Numbered from the stretch's first letter, positions 7,326-13,978 are shown. The stretch: DNA of 14,851 nt from Micromonosporaceae bacterium (GCA_017354595.1 JAFMQQ010000027.1:1-14851), one strand, 5' to 3'. A program made the numbers and translations. Notes: generated from the letters alone by a model not told the origin.

Positions 7326-8793
7326 TCCACAGGGCTTTCTGCGGTACGAGCGCCAGCTGCCCAAGCGCCGCCCGGTGCCGGTACGCATCCGGGACTGGCG
7401 GGAGGTGTACCCGTCCGCCGACGACGAGCTGATCCGCGAGCAGGCCACCCGGTGCATGGACTGCGGTGTCCCGTTCTGCCACGATGGTTGCCCGCTGGGC
7501 AACCGCATCCCGGACTGGAACGACCTGGTCCGTACCGGCCGGTGGGAGCAGGCGATCGAGCAGCTGCACGCCACCAACAACTTCCCGGAGTTCACCGGGC
7601 GGCTGTGCCCGGCGCCCTGCGAGGCGGCCTGCGTACTGGGGATCGGCGCCGGGAGCCCGGTCACCATCAAGCAGGTCGAGGTCGAGATCATCAACCGGGC
7701 CTTCGACGCGGGATACGTCACGCCGCAGCCGGCGCCCGCACCCTCCGGCCGTACCGTCGCGGTGGTCGGCTCCGGCCCGGCCGGCCTGGCCGCCGCGCAG
7801 CAGCTGGCCCGCGCCGGCCACGCGGTCACCGTGTACGAGCGCGACGACGAGCTCGGCGGGCTGCTGCGGTACGGCATCCCCGACTTCAAGCTGGAGAAGC
7901 GACACATCGACAGACGCCTATCACAGTTGGAGGCCGAGGGGGTATGCTTCGTCACCTCGTGCGCGGTCGGCGTGGACATCACGGTCGAGGCGTTGCGGGC
8001 GCGGTACGACGCCGTGCTGCTCGCCTGCGGTGCGCTCGCCGGCCGCGACCTGCCCACCACGCCGGGCCGCGACCTGCCCGGCATCCACCTCGCGATGGAG
8101 CATCTGGTCGCCTCGAACCGGCTGGTCGCGGCAAAAGCTAATTCGACGCCAATCGATGCGGCCGGCAGGCACGTGGTCATCATCGGCGGCGGGGACACCG
8201 CGGCCGACTGTCTGGGCGTGGCGCACCGGCAGGGCGCGGCGAGCGTCACCCAGCTCGACCTGTACCCGTTGCCACCGGCCGAGCGGGACGAACAGCGCGA
8301 CCCGTGGCCGACCTGGCCGTGGATCCTGCGCACCTACCCGGCGCACGAGGAGGGCGGCGAGCGTGCCTTCGCGGTGGCGGTACAGCAGTTCGTCGGCACC
8401 GATCGGGTCCGTGCGGTACGCGTCGCCGAGGTTACGGTGCAGCGGGTGGACGGCGAGCGGGTGGTGACCGTGGTACCCGGTACCGAGCGGGAACTCCCGG
8501 CCGACCTGGTGCTGCTCGCGATCGGCTTCGACGGTACCGAGGAGGGGCCGCTGCTGGATCAGCTGGCTCTGGTACGCAACCCTCGGGGCGGTATCGACGC
8601 CGGGCCCGACTGGCAGACCTCGCAGCCGGGAGTGTTCGTCGCGGGTGACATGCACAGGGGTGCGTCGCTGATCGTGTGGGCGATCGCGGAGGGTCGGGCC
8701 GCCGCGGCCGCGATCCACACCTATCTGGGCGGCGCCGGCCGGCTGCCCGCTCCGGTCGACCCGGGTACCGAACCGTTTACCGTGGGCCGCTAG
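7318..8793 (+). CDS. gltD: Glutamate synthase (NADPH), small (beta) subunit
   Basis: GltD oxidises NADPH with FAD and passes electrons through iron-sulfur clusters to the FMN of GltB. The 491-residue protein starts at a GTG inside the gltB 3' end. Its N-terminal ferredoxin-like part carries C46, C49, C54 and C58 (C-x2-C-x4-C-x3-C) and a second group C97, C101, C105, as expected for the two 4Fe-4S clusters. The FAD fold has GSGPAG from G151 (VAVVGSGPAGLAAAQQLARA). The nucleotide-binding fold has GGGDTAADC from G290. The C-terminal GVFVAGDMHRGASLIVWAI is the typical second FAD contact. Length and order match bacterial GltD. The TAG at 8791-8793 shares the bases CTAG with the stop of the convergent LCP gene, so there is no intergenic space on the right. 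Confidence 0.97.
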   Translation: MPDPQGFLRYERQLPKRRPVPVRIRDWREVYPSADDELIREQATRCMDCGVPFCHDGCPLGNRIPDWNDLVRTGRWEQAIEQLHATNNFPEFTGRLCPAPCEAACVLGIGAGSPVTIKQVEVEIINRAFDAGYVTPQPAPAPSGRTVAVVGSGPAGLAAAQQLARAGHAVTVYERDDELGGLLRYGIPDFKLEKRHIDRRLSQLEAEGVCFVTSCAVGVDITVEALRARYDAVLLACGALAGRDLPTTPGRDLPGIHLAMEHLVASNRLVAAKANSTPIDAAGRHVVIIGGGDTAADCLGVAHRQGAASVTQLDLYPLPPAERDEQRDPWPTWPWILRTYPAHEEGGERAFAVAVQQFVGTDRVRAVRVAEVTVQRVDGERVVTVVPGTERELPADLVLLAIGFDGTEEGPLLDQLALVRNPRGGIDAGPDWQTSQPGVFVAGDMHRGASLIVWAIAEGRAAAAAIHTYLGGAGRLPAPVDPGTEPFTVGR

Positions 8794-9794
8794 CGCGCCG
8801 CGGCGCTCAGGATGCCGGCGACATCGTCGCTCTGCACGGCGGCATACAGAACCTTGGCCTTCTCGCTGTCCGGGAGCACGACATCTCCGGTGGAGGCCGA
8901 GGGGCTGATCAGGAAGGTCGGGCCGCCACGTAGGTGCCGAAGGTTGCTCGCCAGCTCCACAATGGACAACGTCTTGTCCACCGAGAGTGCCTTGGCACTG
9001 GCACGGAGGAAAGAGTTGAACCGGACCGGGTTGCTGAGCAGGCCGCGAGACGCCGTCTTGTCCAGCACCCCCCTGATCACCTGTTGCTGGTGCCTGATCC
9101 GGGTGAACCCGGCATCGGCGACCGGGCCGCCCTGCCGCGAATAGTCCACCGCGGTCGCCCCGTCCATGTGCTGCCGGCCCTGGGTGAAGGTGCGGTACGG
9201 TGGCGAAGCGGACGTGACGGTCTGGTCAACCTCGATGTCGACACCGCCCAGTGCGTCGACCATCTGCTGGAACCCGGTGAAGTCGATGATGACAACGTGG
9301 TCGATGCGGACACCGGTGTAGCCTTCGACGGTCTGTACGGCCAGCGGGATGCCGCCCCAGGCGTAGGCGTCGGCTATCCTCCCGTCCTGCCCGCTGCCCC
9401 CACCGTCGCGCGACTTCGGGATGTGTATCCAGGTGTCCCGCGGGATCGAGATGAACTGGGCGCTTGCCCGGCCCTTGGGGAAGTGAGCCAGGATGACCGT
9501 GTCGCTGCCGAGGATGAGCAGGTTCATCGCCTCCACCACGACCTTCGGCGGCCGGGCCGCATCCGGTACGCCGGTGAACGCATCGACCCGCGGAATGCCC
9601 ATGTCAACCGAGCGCAGGTAGTACTCGACCCCACCCACCGCCACGGTGAGCACGACCAGCATCACGACGCCAATGACCAGTGCCCGCCGCCAGCTGCCGT
9701 CGCCCGTTGCCGCGGTGGTCGCGTCGGGGTCGGCTGCGCCCGATCCGGGCGTGACGGATGCACCGGGCTTCGATTCGGGGAGTTTCCCGGGCAT
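8790..9794 (-). CDS. LytR-CpsA-Psr (LCP) family protein with shortened motif region
   Basis: LCP proteins are membrane-anchored enzymes that attach teichoic acids, arabinogalactan or capsule to peptidoglycan from polyprenyl-linked precursors. This 334-residue form has a cytoplasmic Pro/Ala/Thr-rich N-terminus, one membrane span at about 38-57, and an extracellular LCP domain. Recognisable parts are NLLILGSD (91-98), FISIPRDTWIHIP (114-126), the ALGGVDIEVD stretch (181-190), and FTRIRHQQQ (230-238). Family members usually have 15-30 residues, including conserved arginines, between GSDSR and RSDT; here GSD runs straight into TVILAHFP. One acidic metal ligand and two arginines appear to be missing, so activity is uncertain. 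The ATG at 9794 has a -10-like TACCAT 7 nt upstream. An ATG at 9884 is also in frame and would add 30 Arg-rich residues. It lies downstream of the sigma/anti-sigma pair on the same strand. Confidence 0.82.
   Translation of the reverse strand: MPGKLPESKPGASVTPGSGAADPDATTAATGDGSWRRALVIGVVMLVVLTVAVGGVEYYLRSVDMGIPRVDAFTGVPDAARPPKVVVEAMNLLILGSDTVILAHFPKGRASAQFISIPRDTWIHIPKSRDGGGSGQDGRIADAYAWGGIPLAVQTVEGYTGVRIDHVVIIDFTGFQQMVDALGGVDIEVDQTVTSASPPYRTFTQGRQHMDGATAVDYSRQGGPVADAGFTRIRHQQQVIRGVLDKTASRGLLSNPVRFNSFLRASAKALSVDKTLSIVELASNLRHLRGGPTFLISPSASTGDVVLPDSEKAKVLYAAVQSDDVAGILSAAAR
8792..8807. terminator. Hairpin at the gltD/LCP convergent junction
   Basis: AGCGC at 8792-8796 pairs with GCGCT at 8803-8807; a 12-bp perfect palindrome at 8795-8806 is an alternative fold. 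It begins at the gltD stop codon and lies within the last codons of the LCP gene (encoding AAAR). It may end gltBD transcription, since no other space for a terminator exists there. There is no U-tract. Confidence 0.33.
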
Positions 9795-9801
9795 GGCGTC
9801 G

Positions 9802-9807
9802 ATGGTA
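9802..9807 (-). promoter_or_regulatory. Candidate -10 element of the LCP gene (TACCAT), leaderless
   Basis: On the minus strand TACCAT fits TAnnnT and lies 7 nt before the ATG at 9794, so the transcript would begin at the start codon. No good -35 is visible. This supports 9794 over 9884 as the start and suggests that the LCP gene can be transcribed apart from the sigma/membrane-protein pair. Confidence 0.35.
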
Positions 9808-9907
9808 GCGTCCGACCCTCTCTGGGGGTGGCCCCGGTTGAACCGCCGCAGCGCGGACCGGCGGGCAGGCCCAGCTGTCCACATAGGACCGATAGCGGAC
9901 GCGGGTA

Positions 9908-10735
9908 CTACCGGGTGCGGGTGAAGCCGGGCGGCGGCCGCAGATCGAGGACGGCCAGGTTCCGGGGCGTACGCGGCAGCCAGGTGTAGTCGGAGATCGT
10001 GGTTGTTGGGCCGCCGGCGATGAGCCGGACCGGCAGGTACGTATGCGGGTCGACAAACAGATCCATGGCTATCACCTTGGGCAGGCCGGTGACGCGCAGG
10101 TGCAGCGTCTCGTGCCCGCGCACCGGTTCCTCGCCGATCAGGGCGAGCGAGCCAGAGGCCATCGCAGCACGGATCTCGGTCGGGTCCTGGGGTGCGCCGA
10201 AGCAGTTGTGCGCGCAGAGTGCTTTCAGCACCGTCGATATCGTCCAGGTCCGGTCGCGATAGTCCACCAACAGCGCCGTCGGGCGGTCGGTGTTCACGCC
10301 GGAGATGAGCCGTGATTCAACGTGTCTGCCGTCGAGGTAGAGGTCGGACCGGGACCGGCCGGTCTGGTTGTCGTACCAGGTCCAGCCGAGCAGGTCCCCG
10401 GCGGTGTTCCGGTTCTCGACCCGGGCAACGTAGCGATCGATGTTGGCCAGGGCCGCCTGAGTGCGGGCGCTGACATAGGCAACATCGCGCGGGTTGGACC
10501 CGTGCGACCCGACCGCTGCCGGGGCCGCCCGACCGCCCGGTCCGGCGGTGGTTACCAGCGCCGTGGCGACCAGGGTCGCCGCGACCGGTACGGCCACCGC
10601 GATCCGTACCCGCCAAGCCTGGCGCTGCCGGCGGCGGCGCAGCGTCTCGGACATGCCCGGCACCGGCCCCACGTCGGCGGTCTCCTCGTTCATCAGTGCG
10701 GTGAGTCGGGCGGCGAACTGGTCATCGGTGAGCAT
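9908..10735 (-). CDS. Single-pass membrane protein, probable anti-sigma or sigma-partner
   Basis: The 275-residue protein has a short cytoplasmic N-terminus (1-42) ending in a basic run (RRRRQRQ), one membrane span at about 43-64, and an extracytoplasmic domain of about 200 residues. The N-terminus lacks the His and Cys residues of zinc-binding anti-sigma domains. The outer domain, with phrases such as GWTWYDNQTGRSRSDLYLDG and LFVDPHTYLPVRLI, resembles the LolA/RseB-like lipoprotein-sensor fold in general pattern; this is a weak, by-eye comparison. C174 and C178 (CAHNC) could form a disulfide outside the cell. The ATG at 10735 lies 14 bp inside the end of the sigma gene and has GGAGG placed correctly, so the two are co-translated. 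By position and topology it most likely holds or senses for the sigma factor. The reading frame stays open upstream through the sigma gene, but that part is not coding in this frame. Confidence 0.7.
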   Translation of the reverse strand: MLTDDQFAARLTALMNEETADVGPVPGMSETLRRRRQRQAWRVRIAVAVPVAATLVATALVTTAGPGGRAAPAAVGSHGSNPRDVAYVSARTQAALANIDRYVARVENRNTAGDLLGWTWYDNQTGRSRSDLYLDGRHVESRLISGVNTDRPTALLVDYRDRTWTISTVLKALCAHNCFGAPQDPTEIRAAMASGSLALIGEEPVRGHETLHLRVTGLPKVIAMDLFVDPHTYLPVRLIAGGPTTTISDYTWLPRTPRNLAVLDLRPPPGFTRTR

Positions 10736-11243
10736 CTGGTACCTCCGTAACGGAGGCCTCCGCGGCGAGCAGCTGGCGGAGGCGGGAAAGGGCCCGGGAC
10801 GTGTACGACTTGACCGTCCCGGTGGAACAGTCGAGCAGCCCGGCGGTCTGCTCCACCGAGAGGTCCTCGAAGAAGCGCAGCACCACCACCTGCCGCTGCC
10901 GGATCGGCAGCTGAGCAAGCGCCGCGACCACCACTCGGCGGTCGGTGACTCGCTCGAATCCCGGATCGCCCGCCGGCAAGCTTTCCGGTTCCGGTGGCAG
11001 CGGTGCCTCGCGTGGCCGGCGGAACATCCGGCGCAGCCGGTCCTGGGACAGGTTGACCAGAGTCCGGCGCAGGTACGCGTCGGGCGCCGCGCGCGCCTTC
11101 GGCCAGTGCCGCGCTGCGCGCAGCAGCGCCGTCTGCAACATGTCCTCGGCGTGGCCACGGTCGCCGGTCAGCAGGTACGCCAGCCGGAGCAGTCCGGCGG
11201 AGCGGGCCTCGACGAACGCCTCGAAGCTCGGGTCGACCTTCAC
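10722..11243 (-). CDS. SigE-family RNA polymerase sigma factor (ECF type)
   Basis: This 173-residue protein has only sigma regions 2 and 4, as in extracytoplasmic-function sigma factors, and resembles the actinobacterial SigE family. Region 2 is at about 7-75 (FEAFVEARSAGLLRLAYLL, then GDRGHAEDMLQTALLRAARHW). Region 4 is at about 104-160 (ALAQLPIRQRQVVVLRFFED, then a helix-turn-helix ending TGTVKSYTSRALSRLR). The linker at 75-100 is Pro-rich. The GTG at 11243 is preferred: it sits seven codons before FEAFV as is common in the family. The upstream in-frame ATG at 11282 would add 13 codons including TTT, CTA and GCA, which are rare here, so that stretch looks non-coding. It overlaps the next gene by 14 bp. 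It is divergent from pyk across 83 bp. Confidence 0.88.
   Translation of the reverse strand: MKVDPSFEAFVEARSAGLLRLAYLLTGDRGHAEDMLQTALLRAARHWPKARAAPDAYLRRTLVNLSQDRLRRMFRRPREAPLPPEPESLPAGDPGFERVTDRRVVVAALAQLPIRQRQVVVLRFFEDLSVEQTAGLLDCSTGTVKSYTSRALSRLRQLLAAEASVTEVPDAHR
10742..10746 (-). promoter_or_regulatory. Ribosome binding site of the sigma-partner gene, inside the sigma gene
   Basis: On the minus strand GGAGG lies 6 nt before the ATG at 10735 and within the sigma coding sequence. It fixes the start of the membrane protein and shows that its translation is tied to that of the sigma factor. Confidence 0.65.
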
Positions 11244-11307
11244 GCTTGCTAGAAACGCCGGCCGGCCGGTACCGGTTGCCATCGGGGGTTCGCGGAGCGG
11301 TAACCGG

Positions 11308-11321
11308 CAGGCACTAGCCTG
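11308..11321. repeat. Small dyad over the pyk -10 in the sigma/pyk divergent gap
   Basis: CAGGC at 11308-11312 and GCCTG at 11317-11321 form a 5-bp inverted repeat with a 4-nt centre. It covers the candidate pyk -10 hexamer. Because it is symmetric, its other strand reads GGCTAGTGCC, a weak -10 in the direction of the sigma gene. An operator role is possible but the arms are short. Confidence 0.25.
11315..11320 (+). promoter_or_regulatory. Candidate -10 element of pyk (TAGCCT), leaderless
   Basis: TAGCCT fits TAnnnT and ends 6 nt before the GTG at 11327, so transcription would start at or beside the start codon. No Shine-Dalgarno sequence of normal strength precedes the GTG. A -35 hexamer is not evident. 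Confidence 0.45.
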
Positions 11322-11326
11322 GGTGG

Positions 11327-12754
11327 GTGACCAGGCGCGCGAAGATCGTCTGTACCCTCGGCCCGGCGACCGCCACACCGGAGCGGATCCGGGCGTTGGT
11401 CGACGCCGGGATGGATGTGGCCCGGCTGAACTTCAGCCACGGCACCCACGGTGACCACGAGAAGGCCTTCCGGATGGTACGAGAGGCGGCGGAGGCGACC
11501 GGGCGGGCCGTCGGCATCCTCGCCGACCTGCAGGGGCCGAAGATCCGGCTCGGCGTGTTCCGGGACGGGCCGGTCGAGTGGCGGGCCGGCGAGATCGTGA
11601 CGATCACCAGCGAGGACGTTCCGGGTACCCACGACCGGATCTCCTGCACCTACTGCGACCTACCCGGCGAGGTGAAGCCCGGCGACCGGCTGCTGATCGA
11701 CGATGGCCGGGTGGTGGTCGAGGTGCGGGATGTGGTTGACGGCAAGGACATCCGGGTACGGGTGGTGGAGGGCGGTACGGTCTCCGACCACAAAGGAGTG
11801 TCGCTGCCGAATGTGGCGGTGACCGTACCCGCACTATCCGAAAAGGACGGTGACGACCTGCGCTTCGCGCTGGCACTCGGCGTCGACCTGGTGGCGCTGT
11901 CGTTCGTGCGCTCCGCGGACGACATCACCCGGGTCCGGGACGTGATGGCGGAGGTTGGGGTACGCCGGCCGGTGATCGCGAAGATCGAGAAGCCGGAGGC
12001 GGTCGCCGCGCTGGAGGCGATCGTGCTCGCCTTCGACGCGGTCATGGTGGCCCGCGGCGACCTCGGTGTGGAGATGCCGCTGGACGAGGTACCGCTGGTG
12101 CAGAAGCGGGCCGTGCAGCTGTGCCGGGAACTGGCCAAGCCGGTGATCGTCGCGACCCAGATGCTGGACTCCATGATGGACAATGCCCGGCCGACCAGGG
12201 CCGAGGTGTCGGACGTTGCCAATGCGGTGCTGGATGGCGCGGATGCGCTGATGCTCTCCGGCGAGACCAGCGTCGGCAGGTATCCGGCGGTCACGGTCAA
12301 GACCATGGCGAAGATCATCGAAACGACCGAGAGCGGCTCCATCCGGGTACCCAGGCTGCAGCACGATCCGCGGACCCGGGGTGGCGCGATCACGGTGGCC
12401 GCTTCCAGCATCGCCACCGCCATCGATGCCAAGGCGCTGGTCGCCTTCACCCAGACCGGGGACACGATGCGCCGGCTGGCCCGGTTGCACTGCCCGCTGC
12501 CGCTGATCGCCTGCACGCCGGAGAACGCGGTACGCAACCAACTGGCGCTCTCCTGGGGGGTGCAGACCCACCTGGTGCCGATGGTGCAACACACGGACGA
12601 TATGTTTCGGCAGGTGGACAGGACCCTCGCCGAGGCAGGCACGGCGGAGCTCGGCGACTACGTGGTGATCGTCGCCGGTAGCCCGCCGGGGCGCCCGGGC
12701 TCGACCAACACGCTGCGGGTGCACCGGTTGGGTTCGTTGCAGGAGGTCGGTTGA
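11327..12754 (+). CDS. pyk: Pyruvate kinase
   Basis: Pyruvate kinase converts phosphoenolpyruvate and ADP to pyruvate and ATP, the last step of glycolysis. The 475-residue protein has the full bacterial length. Visible landmarks are NFSHGTHGDHEKAF near residue 35, ADLQGPKIRLG (66-76), the catalytic lysine K219 in IAKIEKPEA with metal ligands E221 and D245 (spaced as K269, E271 and D295 of the muscle enzyme), and ALMLSGETSVGRYP. The phrase DLQGPK has Leu and Lys where potassium-dependent enzymes have Thr and Glu; known work on the family associates this with potassium-independent activity. The C-terminal domain (about 340-475) is the usual allosteric domain. The GTG start at 11327 lies just behind a -10-like element. 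The stop overlaps the tesB start (TTGA), so the two form an operon. Confidence 0.97.
   Translation: MTRRAKIVCTLGPATATPERIRALVDAGMDVARLNFSHGTHGDHEKAFRMVREAAEATGRAVGILADLQGPKIRLGVFRDGPVEWRAGEIVTITSEDVPGTHDRISCTYCDLPGEVKPGDRLLIDDGRVVVEVRDVVDGKDIRVRVVEGGTVSDHKGVSLPNVAVTVPALSEKDGDDLRFALALGVDLVALSFVRSADDITRVRDVMAEVGVRRPVIAKIEKPEAVAALEAIVLAFDAVMVARGDLGVEMPLDEVPLVQKRAVQLCRELAKPVIVATQMLDSMMDNARPTRAEVSDVANAVLDGADALMLSGETSVGRYPAVTVKTMAKIIETTESGSIRVPRLQHDPRTRGGAITVAASSIATAIDAKALVAFTQTGDTMRRLARLHCPLPLIACTPENAVRNQLALSWGVQTHLVPMVQHTDDMFRQVDRTLAEAGTAELGDYVVIVAGSPPGRPGSTNTLRVHRLGSLQEVG
12741..12746 (+). promoter_or_regulatory. Ribosome binding site that fixes the TTG start of tesB
   Basis: AGGAGG lies 4 nt before TTG at 12751 and within the end of pyk. 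Together with the TTGA stop/start overlap it is strong support for the rare TTG start and the long N-terminal extension of TesB. Confidence 0.7.
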
Positions 12755-13728
12755 CGGCGCCGTCGCCGGCCGGGCCTACCGGGGCCTCGGCGGGGGGTGC
12801 CTCGGCCGGGCCGGCTGGGGCCTCGGCGGCGGAGAGTGCCTCGGCCGGGCCGGAACCCTCCGGCCAGGCCGCCGTTGACCAGCTGCTGGACCTGCTCGAC
12901 CTCACCGACCTCGGCGCCGGGGTGTTCCGCGGAGACTCGCCGCAGAACGGTTCGCAGCGCATCTTCGGCGGCCAGGTCGCCGGCCAGGCGCTGGTCGCCG
13001 CCGGCCGGACGGTGGCCCCGGAGCGCTTAGTGCACTCGCTGCACGGCTACTTCGTCCGCCCCGGCGATCCTTCCGTGCCGATCACCTACCGGGTGGAGAA
13101 CATCCGGGACGGCCGCTCGTTCTCGGTCCGCCGTAGCGTGGCGTACCAGCACGACCTGCCGATCTTCTTCATGTCGGCCTCGTTCCACCGGCCCGAGCAG
13201 GGACTGGACCACCAGGCACCGGCGCCGGTACCGGTACCCCCGCCCGAAGAGGTACCGACGATGGCGCAGCGGCTGGCCCGGTACCCGGAGCGGCTCGAGC
13301 AGTGGAATCGGGTACAGCGCCCGATCGAGGTCCGGTACGTGACCGAACCCGGCTTCGTGGCACCCGGCGACCGGCCGGCGCGCGAGTGGCAGCTGGTGTG
13401 GATGCGGATGGGTGGCAAGCTGCCCGACGATCCGTTGTTGCACGCCTGCGCGCTGGCGTACGCCTCCGACCTGACCCTGCTCGACTCCGTGCTCGCCCAG
13501 CACGGCGAGGTATGGGGGCCGGGCGGCTTCGCTGGGGTGAGCCTGGACCACGCGCTGTGGCTGCACCGGCCGTTCCGTGCGGACGAGTGGTTCCTGTACG
13601 ACTGCTACAGCCCTTCGGCTTCGGGCGGCCGCGGTCTGGCAACCGGGCGGATGTTCACCGCCGACGGCCGGCACATCGCGACCGTGGTGCAGGAGGGGCT
13701 GCTGCGCCGGGTTGGTGGGCACGCTTGA
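12751..13728 (+). CDS. tesB: Acyl-CoA thioesterase II
   Basis: TesB hydrolyses acyl-CoA esters to free acid and CoA, in the cytoplasm. The 325-residue protein carries the double hotdog fold. RIFGGQVAGQAL and LHGYFVRPGDP mark the N-terminal half; SLDHALWLHRPFRADEWFLY and VVQEGLLR mark the C-terminal half. D240, S264 and Q314 have the same spacing (24 and 50) as the E. coli triad D204, T228 and Q278, with Ser in place of Thr as in many relatives. The first 38 or so residues are an Ala/Ser/Gly/Pro-rich extension built from an imperfect tandem duplication; the family fold begins at about AAVDQLLDLLDL. Translation starts at a TTG that overlaps the pyk stop and follows AGGAGG. Co-transcription with pyk is clear; a specific joint role is not established here. 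Confidence 0.93.
   Translation: MTAPSPAGPTGASAGGASAGPAGASAAESASAGPEPSGQAAVDQLLDLLDLTDLGAGVFRGDSPQNGSQRIFGGQVAGQALVAAGRTVAPERLVHSLHGYFVRPGDPSVPITYRVENIRDGRSFSVRRSVAYQHDLPIFFMSASFHRPEQGLDHQAPAPVPVPPPEEVPTMAQRLARYPERLEQWNRVQRPIEVRYVTEPGFVAPGDRPAREWQLVWMRMGGKLPDDPLLHACALAYASDLTLLDSVLAQHGEVWGPGGFAGVSLDHALWLHRPFRADEWFLYDCYSPSASGGRGLATGRMFTADGRHIATVVQEGLLRRVGGHA
12781..12853 (+). repeat. Imperfect tandem duplication in the tesB 5' end
   Basis: Unit one (12781-12814, 34 nt) and unit two (12817-12853, 37 nt) share GGGGCCTCGGCGG at the start and GTGCCTCGGCCGGGCCGG at the end. Unit two has 3 extra bases, so the frame is kept. The units encode alternating Ala, Ser, Gly and Pro, a flexible N-terminal extension of TesB. 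Confidence 0.8.
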
Positions 13729-13773
13729 CGGAATGGGTACTCACTCCGCGCGGGCCGGCCGGGCGGGACGCTG

Positions 13774-13795
13774 GGCAGCTGATCGACCTGCTGCC
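13774..13795 (+). terminator. Weak hairpin downstream of tesB
   Basis: GGCAGC (13774-13779) can pair with GCTGCC (13790-13795) around a 10-nt loop, about 45 nt after the tesB stop. It is the clearest stem in the 256-bp gap before the Rrf2 gene, apart from the promoter dyad. The stem is short, so a terminator role is uncertain. Confidence 0.28.
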
Positions 13796-13813
13796 GGGCG
13801 GCGCATCGCACCG

Positions 13814-13843
13814 CGCGACCTGAACCGGCGCGACCTGAACCGG
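13814..13843 (+). repeat. Perfect 15-bp tandem duplication between tesB and the Rrf2 gene
   Basis: CGCGACCTGAACCGG occurs twice back to back (13814-13828 and 13829-13843) in the non-coding gap. It may be a recent slippage duplication. No function is evident. Confidence 0.85.
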
Positions 13844-13941
13844 GTTGGGTGGCCCCGGCTCCGGCCGCCGGCGAAGCCAGCGACCGGCACTGTCCTCATT
13901 GGACTCAATGGCGCCCGGCAGGAGCCGTGCGGACGCGGGGA

Positions 13942-13971
13942 ACCCGAGCCTTCCGGCCGGACAGCTCGGGT
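13942..13971. promoter_or_regulatory. Concentric 30-bp dyad, candidate operator of the Rrf2 gene
   Basis: Outer arms ACCCGAGC (13942-13949) and GCTCGGGT (13964-13971) are perfect inverted repeats. Between them lies the perfect palindrome TCCGGCCGGA (13952-13961), with the same centre (13956.5). Only the two bases on each side of the inner palindrome break the symmetry, so 26 of 30 positions match. It covers the -35 region and ends 1 bp before the candidate -10 CATAAT. Rrf2 proteins are dimers that often repress their own promoter, so binding by the downstream gene product is the natural reading. A terminator hairpin for tesB is the alternative. Confidence 0.6.
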
Positions 13972-13972
13972 A

Positions 13973-13978
13973 CATAAT
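13973..13978 (+). promoter_or_regulatory. Candidate -10 element of the Rrf2 gene (CATAAT), leaderless
   Basis: CATAAT matches TATAAT at five of six positions and ends 6 nt before the GTG at 13985, so the mRNA would be leaderless. It is the most AT-rich spot in the gap. TTCCGG at 13951-13956 could serve as a poor -35 with a 16-nt spacer, inside the dyad. Confidence 0.5.

Noticed and set aside
10736..11158. An N-terminal extension of the sigma-partner frame upstream through the sigma gene
   Set aside because: That part is Arg/Ser/Cys-rich nonsense in another frame of the sigma gene, while the ATG at 10735 has a good ribosome binding site.
11244..11282. The ATG at 11282 as the sigma factor start
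   Set aside because: The added codons include TTT, CTA and GCA, unlike local codon use, and the family usually starts only a few residues before FEAFV. It remains possible.
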